Shown one piece after another: positions 30,901 to 42,235 of a stretch of DNA of 64,000 nucleotides. The stretch covers positions 340,490 to 404,489 of the forward strand of contig NW_025541371.1 of assembly GCF_017591435.1 (NCBI RefSeq), given 5' to 3'. The notes under the pieces were generated by a model that saw only the letters and a program-made list of their open reading frames with translations, was not told the origin of the DNA and did no database searches. The first letter of the stretch is position 1. Every line of letters starts with the position of its first letter. The translations under genes and the position numbers were made by a program. This DNA comes from Portunus trituberculatus (Eukaryota; Arthropoda; Malacostraca; Decapoda; Portunidae).

Positions 30901-32801
30901 TATAGTGTTTTGCCTGCATTTTTAAGTTTTGGTGACATATTTCATTTCATTAAAACATGTGTGTAATCGTACGTTTTCCTTGCACTTCTGTGTCCTGGTG
31001 CAAAAACTCTGAAGACTACTACAATAACACGTTGTTGTTACTTTTACTCTGGTTTCTCTGTATTAGCATGTTTTCATCAATTTTATCGTTTTGAAGTAAA
31101 AAAATGTAAAATGAATTGAATATACAAAAATTTCAATCAAGATAGGTTTTTTTCTATAAACACCTTAAAAACACATAAATAAGATGTTTTAACATATATA
31201 GTGTTTTACCTTCATTTCTAAGTTTTAGTGCATAAAATGCTGGAAAACACCAAACTAACCCTTTTTTGACATATTTCAGTTCATTAAAACATACAGTGTG
31301 TAATCATGCGTTATGCCTGGATTTTGGTGTTTTTGTGGAACAAAGGTGGAAACTAGTAAAATAATGTTTTTTGTTAATTTTACTTTGGTTTCTCTATATT
31401 AGCTTGCTTTCATCAATTTTATCGTTTTGAAAAACAAACATGTAAAATAATTTAAATATACAATATTTTTAATCAAGTACCTTAAAAAAACATAAATAAG
31501 ATGTTTTGACAAATATTGTGTTTTCCTACACTTTTGAGTTTTTGTGCAAAAAATGCTGAAAAACACCAAAATTATCCAGTTTTGAGATATTTCAGTTCCT
31601 TAAAACATATAATGTGTAATGTTTCGTTTTGCCTGGATTTTTGTGTTTTGGTGCAAAAAAGATGAACACAAGTAAAATAACACGTTTTTTTTACATTAAC
31701 TTTGATTACTCTATAATGGTAAGCTTTTATCGTTTTTAAGCAGAACAATGTAAAATGAATTGAAAATATAACATTTTCAATCGATAGTTTTTTTTTTTTT
31801 TTGCATAAAACACCTTAAAAACACATAAATAACACGTTTTATTAAATATTGTGTTTTAAATGCATTTCTAAGTTTTGGTGCATAAAATGCTGGAAAACAC
31901 CGAAATAACCCATTTTTGACATATTTAAGTTCATTAAAACATATAGTGTATGATCATGCGTTTTGCCTGCACTTCAGTGTTTTGGTGCAAAAACGCTGAA
32001 ATCTACTACAATAACACTTTTTTGTTACTTTTACTTCGGTTTCTCTATATTAGCATGTTTTTATCAATTTTATCGTTTTTAAACAAAATAATGTAAAATG
32101 AATTAAATATGCAAAAATTTCAATTGAGACTGTTTTTCTTTCCATAAACACCTTAAAAACACATAAATAAGACGTTTTAACAAATATAGTGTTTTACTTT
32201 CATTTCTAAGTTTTAGTGCATAAAAATCTGGAAATCACCAAATAACCCGTTTTTGACATATTTCAGTTCATTAAAACATATAGTGTGCAATCTTACGTTT
32301 TGCCTGCATTTCTGTTTTTTGGTGGAAAAAAGTTGAAAAGTACTAAAATAACACGTTTTAGTTACTTTTGCTTTGGATTTTCTATATCAGCTTGTTTTCA
32401 TCAATTTTATCGTTTTGAAGAATAACCATGTAAAATAACTTACATCTTTTTTATTTGAGATAGATTTTTTTTCCCAAAAACACTTTTAAAACACATGAAT
32501 AAGATGTTTTAACAAATATTGTGTTTTATATACATTTTCAATCGAGATAGTTTTTTTTCATAAAACACCTTAAAAACATAATTAAGACGTCCTAACAAAT
32601 ATAGTGTTTTGCCTACATTTTTATGTTTTGGTTCATAAAATGCTTTAAAACACCGAAATAACTCATTTTTTACATATTTCAGTTCATTAAAATCTATAAT
32701 GTGTAATAATGCGTTGTGCCTGCACTTTTGTGTTTTGGTGCAAAAACGCTGAAATCTACTACAATAACACTTTTTTGTTACTTTTACTTTGGTTTCTCTA
32801 T
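24981..32801 (+). repeat. Satellite family A, forward orientation
   Basis: Same monomer landmarks and a/c/b types as 1-16867. The block 29.1-30.15 kb carries the same private markers (cgaattctctatat near 29390; shortened monomer near 29735) as 25.27-26.43 kb, so it is a direct segmental copy about 3.8 kb away. A poly-T interruption lies at 28018-28036. No gene supported; short ORFs are repeat by-products. Confidence 0.95.
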
Positions 32802-33100
32802 TGTTACGGCCCGCCCGTAACATAATCCACTACCATCACCTCCTCCGCTTGCTAACTCGTTTACCACCTCTCCACCATCTATTCCACGTCACTGTCTCAT
32901 GAACCTTCCACGCCAACGTCTCATGAAGCCCCGCTTCTGTCCCGAAGTTGGATTCACGCGGCCTCATTCGACTCAAGCGGAAGGTCTAAGCAAGCTCCTG
33001 ACTTTCTGGAAGTCAGTCGAGGTCAAGGCCTCATATATCTCATATAGTGAACACAACACCACTTGGACTACCGTGGGATCCACCTCAACCAGCACTTCAC
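32802..33100 (+). repeat. 5' LTR, plus-strand arm
   Basis: Begins with TGTTACGG and contains the blocks ccactaccatcacctcctcc, cgtcactgtctcatgaacc, cccgaagttggattcacgcgg and gtgggatccacctc, all shared with the LTR at 34491-34781. The 3' border is set at about 33100 because protease-coding sequence begins just after; the exact LTR end is not visible. The first 19 bases form a small inverted repeat (GTTACGG...CCGTAAC) that the other LTR lacks. Confidence 0.78.
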
Positions 33101-33470
33101 CACTGCCACACTGCGACAGCTTACATTGCCCTTTCATTTCAGGAGAGGTTGTGGTAGCCATTAAACCTGGTGAACTGCCTACTGGCAGGGGTACATCTTG
33201 TACTGGCTAACGATCTTGCGAGTAACTTGGCTGTTCCAAACTTAATTGTTCTTGATTCTCCCTTAACAGAAAGTCCCACTAAGACCCTGGACGAAACATC
33301 CCCTTACTTGTTCCCAGTGTGTGCAGTCACCACGTCTCAGTCCGAGTCCCCTGCCCTTTCACCACCTTCTCTACCAATGATTGCCTCTACTGACATCTTG
33401 TACAATAACATCATTTCAAAGGAGAATTTTATTAATGCTAAGGAAAAGGATCTCACTTTTGGCTAAGATC
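33101..33470 (+). pseudogene. Retroviral-type protease C-terminal remnant, plus arm
   Basis: Right after the LTR the frame reads HCPFISGEVVVAIKP, and after a frame change AGVHLVLANDLASNL and PNLIVLDSPLTESP. The GVHLVLANDLA pattern matches the C-terminal flap-side part of LTR-element proteases just before the next pol domain. The catalytic D[ST]G region and all of gag are absent, so the LTR is fused directly to the middle of pol. The rest of the stretch is a spacer (PALSPPSLPMIASTDILYNN) leading to integrase. Confidence 0.6.
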
Positions 33471-33479
33471 AGGCATGTT

Positions 33480-34490
33480 GCCAGTGAGACAAAGGATATG
33501 TTTAAATTGCCTTGTTTTTATTATCAGGAAGGAGTCCTGATGCGTGCCTATAGATATCCTGAACTGAAACAACTAGACACCTGGTCAGAAACACATCAAG
33601 TTGTCATCCCCTTGTCTGTAAGACTAGCCATTAAAGAACTAGCTCATGATGGATTGGCAGGTCATCTAGGCATCCAAAAAACTTACAAGAAGGCCCTTAA
33701 TATTTTTTTTGGCCAGGAATGAAAAAGGATGTGTCACACTATGTAAAAACATGTCATATATGTCAAATTATGGGTAAGCCTAACGAACGCCTTGTGCCAG
33801 CTCCTCTGACGCTTATTCCAGTTCAGACGGAGCCCTTCAAAAAGATCGTTCTAGACTGCGTAGGGCCCTTACCCAAAACCAAAGGAGGGAATCAGTATTT
33901 GTTAACCCTCATTGATCCCACTACCAGGTATCCTGAACATCACATCAAAGACCATTGTAAAACATCTAATACATTTTTTCACCTCAGTAGGAATTCTAAA
34001 ACAAATTCAGTCTGACAAGGGTAGCAATTTCACTAGCATTTTTTTCCAACAGAGAGTAAATGAGCTAAACATCGACCATGTAACCTCCTTGGCTTACCAC
34101 CCCCAATCCCAAGGCTGTCTGGAGCGGTTTCACTAAACATTAAAATCCATGATGAAGAAGTATTGCTTGGATCATCAAGGAGACTGGGATGAAAGTATCT
34201 CTTTCCTTCTCTTCGCTTTAAGAGAATCTCCTCAAGATTCTTTAGGTTACTCCCCTTTTGAATTACTCTATGGTAGACAGATCAGGGGGCCTCTCAAAAT
34301 ATTAAAGGATCAATGGTTTATTCAAAATACTCCTTCAAGCCCCATTGTGTCTGACTACATCAGTAACCTTAAGAATAAAATCAGTGAAGTCAGATCTATT
34401 GCTAAATCAAACTTCCTCAAATCTCAAACTAAAATGCAACAAAATTCTCTTCCCAAATCTGCCATGAGAAGTTTCAAACCAGGAGACAAG
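33480..34490 (+). pseudogene. Integrase, plus arm, truncated at its C-terminus
   Basis: The HHCC zinc-binding region is present (AHDGLAGHLGIQKTY, then CHICQ in the pair of Cys residues). The DDE core follows: Asp in VLDCVGPLPKTKGG, Asp in QSDKGSNFTS, Glu in GCLERFH. The first two frame breaks are near 33720 (a lost base in tttttttggcc) and 34000. The sequence then reads SPQDSLGYSPFELLYGRQ and stops at SFKPGDK (34490), where it joins foreign-strand LTR. Integrase inserts the cDNA copy of the element into the genome; this copy cannot. Confidence 0.85.
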
Positions 34491-34781
34491 AAGCTGAAGT
34501 GCTGGGCGAGGTGGATCCCACGGTAGTCGAAGAGGCGTTGTGTTCACTGGTTGAGGCCTTGACCTCGGTTGACTTCTAGAAAGCCGGGAGCTTTCTTAAC
34601 ATTTCCGCTTGAGTAGAATGGGGCCGCGTGAATCCAACTTCGGGACAGTAGCAGGGCTTCATGAGACGGTGACGTGGAGTGTTCAAGAGACGGTGGCGTA
34701 GAAGGTTCATGAGACGGTGACGTGGAAGGGGAGGTGGAGAGGTGGCGAGCGGAGGAGGTGATGGTAGTGGAGTATGTAACA
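34491..34781 (-). repeat. 3' LTR, minus strand, cut at the fold-back junction
   Basis: Minus-strand TGTTACATACTCC at 34781 follows a polypurine tract. The LTR runs down to gcacttcagctt at 34491, where it meets the plus-arm integrase. It shares long blocks with the 5' LTRs but is clearly diverged from them and lacks the GC-rich hairpin after TGTTAC. A minus-strand LTR this different from its own 5' LTR suggests old age or recombination with another copy. Confidence 0.8.
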
Positions 34782-34792
34782 TTTTCTCCCCC
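34782..34792 (-). promoter_or_regulatory. Polypurine tract before the 3' LTR
   Basis: Minus strand reads GGGGGAGAAAA directly before TGTTAC. This is the position and composition expected for the plus-strand primer of LTR retrotransposons. It fixes the LTR start and the element's direction. Confidence 0.75.
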
Positions 34793-34839
34793 GTAAGACC
34801 TCCGTAATGAGCTCATGAAGGAGGTGAGACGAGAGATCT

Positions 34840-35246
34840 TGATAAGGCGTCGACGATGATGTTGTCCACCCCCATTGATATGGTGGACTTCCAAGTTGGA
34901 GTGTTGAGTTAACAAGGCCCACCTAAGAATGCGTTGGTTTCGGTTCTTCATGGCATGAAGGAAGCCCAGAGGATTGTGATCGCAGTTTGAGGGCCAGGAT
35001 GAAGGTAGCACTCAAAACGTTGAAGCGCCAGGGCGAATGCCAGAGCCTCCTTCTCGGTGATGGAGTAGTTGAGTTGCTGTTTCTTCAGCTTGGCGGAGGA
35101 TGCCGCTTGTGGGGTCCGCTTTTAGGAGGACAGCACCCACTCCAACTCCACTCGCGTCCGCTTGTAGATGGAAGGGGCGGGAGTGATCTGACGTCCAGAC
35201 CACTGGCTCAGAGGAGAGGAACGCCTTGAGATGTTGGAATGCTTGG
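34840..35246 (-). pseudogene. RNase H domain of the gypsy-type element
   Basis: Minus-strand pieces: SRPFHLQADASGVGVGAVLL, with the first catalytic Asp in QADASG, then after frame changes FALALQRF-like sequence, DHNPLGFLHAMKN and RILRWALLTQHSNLEVHHING. This is the usual gypsy RNase H that ends with the RW-x-L-x4-x-L-E-V-x-H motif. It lies between RT and the 3' LTR, so no integrase follows it. Frame breaks near 35015 and 34900. Confidence 0.82.
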
Positions 35247-35837
35247 TTACAGGTCAGGGGTCCAGTGGAAGGGGACGGAAGTGCTGATAAGTTCCGTCAG
35301 GGGGACGGCCAGGGTGGAGAAGTTCCTACAGAATCGTCTGTAGAAACCAGCCATTCCCAAGAACCTCATGAGAGCTTTCCTGGTGGTAGGGACAGGGAAG
35401 CCAAGGATAGCCTCCACGTTAGCTCTCTTGGGGCGAACCTTGCCGTTCCCCACCACCTGTCCCAGGTAGACCACCGTAGACTTCCTGAAGGTGGACTTGG
35501 CCAGGTTGATTGTAAGACCGGTTTCCTGCAACCGACCTATCAGCCTCCGGAGATGGGTCAAATGTGTCACCCACTCGTCCGAAGTCACCACCAGGTCGTC
35601 CAGATAGGTAGATGTTGCCTCCAAGTTCTGGGTGATGTAATTTATAGCCCTCTGGAAGGTGGCGGGAGCATTAGACAAGCCGAAGGGCATCACTGTGTAT
35701 TGGAATAGTACAAAGGGGGTGATGAAGGCGGATATTATTTGGGCCTCGTCCGAGAGGGGAATCTGGTAGTAACCTTTAACTAAGTCTATAGTGGTTACAA
35801 ATTTGGCTACTCCTATGCTATCTATAAGGTCCTCTAT
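35247..35837 (-). pseudogene. Reverse transcriptase, C-terminal half
   Basis: Minus-strand frame 35693-35247 reads MPFGLSNAPATFQRAIN, then the catalytic YLDDLVV, GLTINLAKSTF and LGQVVGNGKVRP, then the connection ALMRFLGMAGFYRRF. All are typical of Ty3/gypsy RT. The segment 35837-35694 joins it to the N-terminal half (I/VDLVKGYYQ-like region, ITPFV-like region). A stop near 35838 separates the halves in this copy. Confidence 0.88.
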
Positions 35838-36662
35838 CTAGGGCAATGGGTAGGAGTTTGGCACCGTCACTTTATTTAATATCCTGTAGTCGGTGCAAAA
35901 TCGACTACTGCCATCTGGCTTAGATGTTAACAGGCAGGGAGAAGCCCAGCGGAATATACTAGGTTTTGCAAGGTGATGACAGAGCAGATAGTCTACCTCT
36001 TTTTTCATCAAGTCTCTTTTAATAGGTGAAATGCGATAGGCTGGTTGTCTTATAGGCTTGATCTCATTAGATATTAAAGTTATATTTTGTTGGATAGAAG
36101 TACAAAGTCCTGGAAGATCATCTGTGATTTCTGAAAAGTCTAGCAATAACTTTTTAAGATCAGACTGTTGTGAAGGTGTTAAGGAAACAAACACCTCATC
36201 AAGATTGGACATGATTTCGCTGTTTGAGGGGCGTCCTTTATGTGACAAGAAGAGGAATTCGATGTCGGACTCTTCCTTGGGGAGCACAGGACCAGACTCC
36301 TTCCATACCAGACATACAGGTACAGTGCGAGACAAGTCGTCCTCTGGTTCTCTGGAGTTGTAAGGTTTCATTAGGTTGATATGAACTAGTTGGGAATCTT
36401 TACGACAGTCAGGAGTGTGGACCACATAGTTTAATGGACTTAGTTTTTGAGCCACAACATAAGGTCCCATGAGCTTACTGTGAAGAGCATTGCCTGGAGT
36501 GGGGAGAAAAAGTAAATTCTTGTCTCCTGGTTTGAAACTTCTCATGGCAGATTTGGGAAGAGAATTTTGTTGCATTTTAGTTTGAGATTTGAGGAAGTTT
36601 GATTTAGCAATAGATCTGACTTCACTGATTTTATTCTTAAGGTTACTGATGTAGTCAGACAC
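35838..36662 (-). pseudogene. One frame joining integrase C-terminus to RT N-terminus
   Basis: A single open frame of 274 residues. The first part is the integrase tail: SFKPGDKNLLFLPTPGNALH, LMGPYVVAQKLSPLNYVV, then VHINLMKPYNS, the usual end of gypsy integrase. With no stop it continues through an acidic linker (about residues 105-150), SLTPSQQSDLKKLLLDFSEI, and DDLPGLCTSIQ into RT: PIRQPAYRISPIKRDLMKKE, FRWASPCLLTSKPDGSSRF and CTDYRILNKVTVPNSYPLP. This shows pol order integrase then RT in one frame, which is the Gmr1 order and not the usual gypsy order. The frame ends at a stop at 35838, so this copy is broken after the first RT motifs. Confidence 0.88.
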
Positions 36663-37420
36663 ACTGGGGCTTGAAGGAGTATTTTGAATAAACCATTGAT
36701 CCTTTAATATTTTGAGAGGCCCCCTGATCTGTCTACCATAGAGTAATTCAAAAGGGAGTAACCTAAAGAATCTTGAGGAGATTCTCTTAAAGCGAAGAGA
36801 AGGAAAGAGATACTTTCATCCCAGTCTCCTTGATGCTCCAAGCAATACTTCTTCATCATGGATTTTAATGTTTGGTGAAACCGCTCCAGACAGCCTTGGG
36901 ATTGGGGTGGTAAGCCGAGGAGGTTACATGGTCGATGTTTAGCTCATTCACTATCTGTTGGAAAAAATGCTAGTGAAATTGCTACCCTTGTCAGACTGAA
37001 TTTGTTTTGGAATTCCTACCGAGGTGAAAAAATGTATTAGATGTTTTACAATGGTCTTTGATGTGATGTTCAGGATACCTGGTAGTGGGATCCATGAGGG
37101 TTAACAAATACTGATTCCCTCCTTTGGTTTTGGGTAAGGGCCCTACGCAGTCTAGAACGATCTTTTGAAGGGCTCCGTCTGAACTGGAATAGGCGTCAGA
37201 GGAGCTGGCACAAGGCGTTCGTTAGGCTTACCCACAATTTGACATATATGACATGTTTTTACATAGTGTGACACATCCTTTTTCATTCCTGGCCAAAAAA
37301 TATTGAAGAGCCTTCTTGTAGGTTTTTGGATGCCTAGATGACCTGACAATCCATCATGAGCTAGTTCTATAATGGCTGGTCTTACAGACAAGGGATGACA
37401 ACTTGATGTGTTTCTGACCA
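36663..37420 (-). pseudogene. Integrase N-terminal and core domains, minus arm
   Basis: Mirror of 33590-34350. The frame 37391-37152 reads AHDGLSGHLGIQKP, MKKDVSHYVKTCHICQ and NERLVPAPLT. The core and the GYSPFELLYGRQ region follow in other frames to 36663. Frame breaks differ from those of the plus arm (for example near 37320 and 37170), as expected for either independent decay or single-read errors. Confidence 0.83.
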
Positions 37421-37880
37421 GGTGTCTAGTTGTTTCAGTTCAGGATATCTATAGGCACGCATCAGGACTCCTTCCTGATAATAAAAACAAGGCAATTTAG
37501 ACATATCCTTTGTCTCACTGGCAACATGTCTGATCTTAGCCAAAGTGAGATCCTGTTCCTTAGCATTAATCAAATTCTCCTTTGAAATGATGTTATTGTA
37601 CAAGATGTCAGTAGAGGCAATCATTGGTAGAGAGGTGGTGAAAGGGCAGGGGACTTGGACTGAGACCTGGTGACTGCACACACTGGGAACAAGTGAGGGA
37701 TGTTTCGTCCAGGGTCTTAGTGGGACTTTCTGTTAAGGGAGAATCAAGAACAATTAAGTTTGGAACAGCCAAGTTACTCGCAAGATCGTTAGCCAGTACA
37801 AGATGTACCCCTGCCAGTAGGCAGTTCACCAGGTTTAATGGCTACCACAACCTCTCCTGAAATGAAAGGGCAATGTAAGC
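37421..37880 (-). pseudogene. Protease remnant and spacer, minus arm
   Basis: Mirror of 33101-33590. Frame 37829-37608 reads MNCLLAGVHLVLANDLASNL, PNLIVLDSPL and ESPTKTLDETS. Frame 37681-37382 reads TDILYNNIISKENLINAKEQ, then LPCFYYQEGVLMRAYRYPEL, the segment just before the integrase zinc region. No gag and no catalytic D[ST]G are seen. Confidence 0.6.
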
Positions 37881-38197
37881 TGTCGCAGTGTGGCAGTGGT
37901 GAAGTGCTGGTTGAGGTGGATCCCACGGTAGTCCAAGAGGTGTTGTGTTCACTATATGAGATATATGAGGCCTTGACCTCGACTGACTTCCAGAAAGTCA
38001 GGAGCTTGCTTAGACCTTCCGCTTGAGTCGAATGAGGCCGCGTGAATCCAACTTCGGGACAGAAGCGGGGCTTCATGAGACGTTGGCGTGGAAAATTCAT
38101 GAGACAGTGACGTGGAATAGATGGTGGAGAGGTGGTAAACGAGTTAGCAAGCGGAGGAGGTGATGGTAGTGGATTATGTTACGGGCGGGCCGTAACA
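37881..38197 (-). repeat. 5' LTR, minus-strand arm
   Basis: Mirror image of 32802-33100, including the terminal GTTACGG...CCGTAAC inverted repeat (38179-38197). It directly abuts satellite at 38198 at the same base as the plus-strand arm does at 32801. Confidence 0.78.
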
Positions 38198-38500
38198 ATA
38201 GAGAAACCAAAGTAAAAGTAACAAAAAAGTGTTATTGTAGTAGATTTCAGCGTTTTTGCACCAAAACACAAAAGTGCAGGCACAACGCATTATTACACAT
38301 TATAGATTTTAATGAACTGAAATATGTAAAAAATGAGTTATTTCGGTGTTTTAAAGCATTTTATGAACCAAAACATAAAAATGTAGGCAAAACACTATAT
38401 TTGTTAGGACGTCTTAATTATGTTTTTAAGGTGTTTTATGAAAAAAAACTATCTCGATTGAAAATGTATATAAAACACAATATTTGTTAAAACATCTTAT
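38198..38500 (-). repeat. Satellite family A, inverted, mirror of 32499-32801
   Basis: The whole 303 bp up to the gap matches the reverse complement of 32499-32801, apparently without differences. The inverted duplication therefore includes host satellite and may extend into the gap. Confidence 0.92.
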
Positions 38501-39000
38501 NNNNNNNNNNNNNNNNNNNNNNNNNNNNNNNNNNNNNNNNNNNNNNNNNNNNNNNNNNNNNNNNNNNNNNNNNNNNNNNNNNNNNNNNNNNNNNNNNNNN
38601 NNNNNNNNNNNNNNNNNNNNNNNNNNNNNNNNNNNNNNNNNNNNNNNNNNNNNNNNNNNNNNNNNNNNNNNNNNNNNNNNNNNNNNNNNNNNNNNNNNNN
38701 NNNNNNNNNNNNNNNNNNNNNNNNNNNNNNNNNNNNNNNNNNNNNNNNNNNNNNNNNNNNNNNNNNNNNNNNNNNNNNNNNNNNNNNNNNNNNNNNNNNN
38801 NNNNNNNNNNNNNNNNNNNNNNNNNNNNNNNNNNNNNNNNNNNNNNNNNNNNNNNNNNNNNNNNNNNNNNNNNNNNNNNNNNNNNNNNNNNNNNNNNNNN
38901 NNNNNNNNNNNNNNNNNNNNNNNNNNNNNNNNNNNNNNNNNNNNNNNNNNNNNNNNNNNNNNNNNNNNNNNNNNNNNNNNNNNNNNNNNNNNNNNNNNNN
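38501..39000. other. Assembly gap, exactly 500 N
   Basis: Second fixed-size scaffold gap. It coincides with a change of satellite family (A before, B after) and with the outer end of the LTR-element palindrome. Confidence 0.99.
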
Positions 39001-41660
39001 GATGAAAATAAGCCAATATAGAGAAACCAAAGTAAATGTAACAAAAACGTGTTATTTTAGTAGTTTTCAGCTTTTTTTGCACCAAAACACAGAAATGCAG
39101 GCAAAAAACAATATTTGTTTAAGGAATTAAAATATGTCAAAAATGTTTTATTTTAGTGTATTCCTGTGTTTTATGCACCATAACTCAAAAATACAGGCAA
39201 AACACGATATTTCTTAAAACGTCTTATTTATGTTTTTTTTAACGTGTTTTATGAAAAAAAACTATCTCGATTAAAAAATTTTTTATTCGTTATTTTACAT
39301 TGCATTGGTTCTAAACAATGAAATTGATGAATAGAAACCAATATAGAGATACTAAAGTAAAAGTAACAAAAAACGTGTTATTTTAGTAGTTTTCAGCTTT
39401 TTTTTGCACCAAAACTCAGAAATGGAGGCAAAACACAATATTTGTCTAAGTAACTGAAATCTGTCAAAAATATGTTGTTTTGGTGTATTCCACAGTTTTA
39501 TATACCAAAACTAAAAAATGCAGGTAAAAATCTATATTTGTTAAAACGTCTTATTTATTCTTTTTTAGGTGTTTTAGAAAAAAAATTATATCGATTGAAA
39601 ATTTAGTTTATTGAAGTCATTTTACATTGCTTTAATTCAAAACGATCAAATTAATGAAAACAAGCTAATATAGAGATACCAAAGTAAAAGTAACAAAAAC
39701 ATGTTAACATATCTTAGTAGTTTTCAGCTTTTTTGCACCAAAACACAGAAATGTAGGCAAAACACACTCTTTGTCTTAGTAACTGAAAAAATGGGTTATT
39801 TTGGTGTATTTCAGCGTTTTATTCACCAAAACTCACAAATGGAGGCAAAACACTATATTTGCTAAAACGTCTTATTGATGTGTTTTTAAGGAGTTTCATG
39901 AAAAAAAAACTATCTTGATTGGAAATTTTATCTATTTAAGTCACTTTATATTGCTTTGCTTCAAAGCGATAAAATTTATGAAAATTACCCAACATATAGA
40001 AACCAAAGTAAATGTAACAAAAACGTATTATTTTAGTAGTTTTACCTTTTTTTGCACCAAAACACATATATATGCAGAGAAAACACAGTATTTTTTAAGG
40101 AACTGAAATATGTCAAAAACGGGTTATTTTAGTGTATTGCAATGTTTTATGGACCATAACTCAGAAATACAGGCAAAACACGATATTTCTTAGAACGTCT
40201 TATTTATGTTTTTTTTTTTTTTTAATTGTTTCATGAAAAAAAAACTATCGAGTGAAAATTTTGTTTATTCAAGTCATTTTACATTGCATTGCTTCAAAAC
40301 GATAAAATTCATGAAAACAAGCCAATATTGAGAAACAAAGTAAATGTAACAAAAACGTTTTATTTTAGTAGTTTTACCTTTTTTGGCACCAAAACACATA
40401 TATGCAGGCAAAACACACTATTTGTCTAAGGATCACAAATATGTCAACAATGGGTTATTTTAGTGTATTCCAGCGTTTTATGCACCACAACTCAGATATG
40501 CACGCAAAACTCGGTATTTGTTCAAATGTCTTATTTATGTGTTTTAAAGGTGTTTTAAGAAAAAAATAACTATCGATTGAAATTTTTTTTTATTCGTCAT
40601 TTTATATTGCATTGCTTCAAAACGATAAAATTAATAAAAAAAAAAAAGCCAACATAGAGAAACCAAAGTAGAAGTAACAAAAATGTGCTATTTTAGTAGT
40701 TTTCAGCTTTTTTGCACCAAAACACAGAAATGCAGGTAAAACACACTCTCTGTCTAAGGAGCTGAAATATGTAAAAAAAAAAAAAAAAGGGTTATTTTAG
40801 TGTATTCCAGCGTTTTATGCACCATAATTCAGAAATGCAGGCAAAACACGATATTTGTTAAAACGTCTTTTTTATGTTTTTTTAAGGTGTTTTATGAAAA
40901 CTATCTTCATTCATAATTTTCATTTCAAGTCATTTTATATTGCATTGGTTCAAAACGATAAATTTGATGAAAAAAAGCCAATATAGAGAAACCAAAGTAA
41001 AAGTAACAAAAACGTTATTATAGTACTTTTCAGCTTTTTTTGCACTAAAACACAAAAATGCAGACAAAACACACTATTTGTCTAAGGAACTGAAATATGT
41101 GAAAAATGGGTTATATTGGTGTATTAGAGCATTTTATGCCCCAAATTTCAGAAATGCGGGCAAAACTCTTTATTTGTTTAAACGTCTTATTTATGTGTTT
41201 TTAAGGTGTTTTATGAAAAAAAACTATCGATTGAAAAATTTGGTTTTTCATGTCATTTTATTTTCCATTGCTGCTAAACGATAACATTGATGAAAAAAAG
41301 CCAATATATAGAAACCAAAGTTAATGTAACAAAATCGTGTTATTTTAGTAGTTTTCAGTTTTTTTTCACAGAAACACAAAAATGCACGCAAAACATACTA
41401 TTTGTCTAAGGAACTCAATTATGCCAAAAATGGGTTATTTTGGTGTATTTAAGCGTTTTATACACCAAAACTAAGAAATGCAGGCAAAAATCTACATTCG
41501 TTATAACGTCTTATTTACGTGTTTTAAGGTGTTTAATGAAAAAAAAATCTCAATTCAAAATTTTGTTTATTCAAGTCATTTTACATTGCTTTGCTTTAAA
41601 ACGATAAAATTAATGAAAACAATCCAATATAGAAAAACCAGTGTTATTTTAGTAGTTTTG
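39001..41660 (-). repeat. Satellite family B, inverted orientation
   Basis: Monomers of about 330 bp related to family A but with their own diagnostic bases. Read as reverse complement, they carry cgctggaatacac instead of tgctggaaaacacc, and gacaaatagtgtg instead of aacatatagtgtg. The a/c/b types of family A are not seen. No gene supported. Confidence 0.9.
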
Positions 41661-42235
41661 AGTTTTAAACGCTGGAATACACTAAAATAACTCATTTTTT
41701 GACATATTTCAGTTCCCTACATATTTAATGTGATTTGCCTGCATTTCTGTGTTTTCGTGCAAGAAAAAACTAAAAACTAATAAAATAACACGTTTTTGTT
41801 ACTTTCTCTTTCATTTCTCTATATAGGCTTCTTATCGTGAATTTTATCGTTTTGAAGCTATGCAATATATAATATAAATAAACAAAATTTTCACTCGATT
41901 TTTTTTTCTTCAAAAAACACCTTAAAAACAAATAAATAAGGCGTTTTAACAATTATCGTGTTTTGCGTGCATTTCTAAATTGTGGTGCATGAAATACTGG
42001 AATACATTAAAACAATAAATTTTTGACATAATATTATATAAGTTCTTTAGACAAATAGTGTGTTTTGTTTCCATTTCTGTGTTTCGGTGCAAAAAAAGCT
42101 GACAACTAAAAAAATTACACATTTTTATTGCTTTTACTTTGGTTTCTCTATATTGGCTTGTTTTCATCAATTATATCGTTTTGAAGCAAATTTTCATTTG
42201 AGATAGTTTTTTTTTTCATAAAACGTCCTTAAAAA

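Larger units (their letters stand above)
32802..38197. mobile_element. Ty3/gypsy LTR element with integrase before RT (Gmr1-like), folded back
   Basis: The element starts TGTTACGG at 32802 on the plus strand and the same terminus appears as its reverse complement ending at 38197. Both ends abut the same satellite point (ctctat). The minus-strand half (38197 to 34491) is the longer copy: 5' LTR, protease remnant, integrase, reverse transcriptase, RNase H, polypurine tract, 3' LTR. The plus-strand half (32802-34490) repeats only 5' LTR, protease remnant and integrase and then stops inside the integrase C-terminus, joined to the outer end of the minus-strand 3' LTR. Arms of about 1.69 kb enclose a spacer of about 2.0 kb. 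No gag is found. Frames are broken at several points, so it is not autonomous. Confidence 0.9.
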
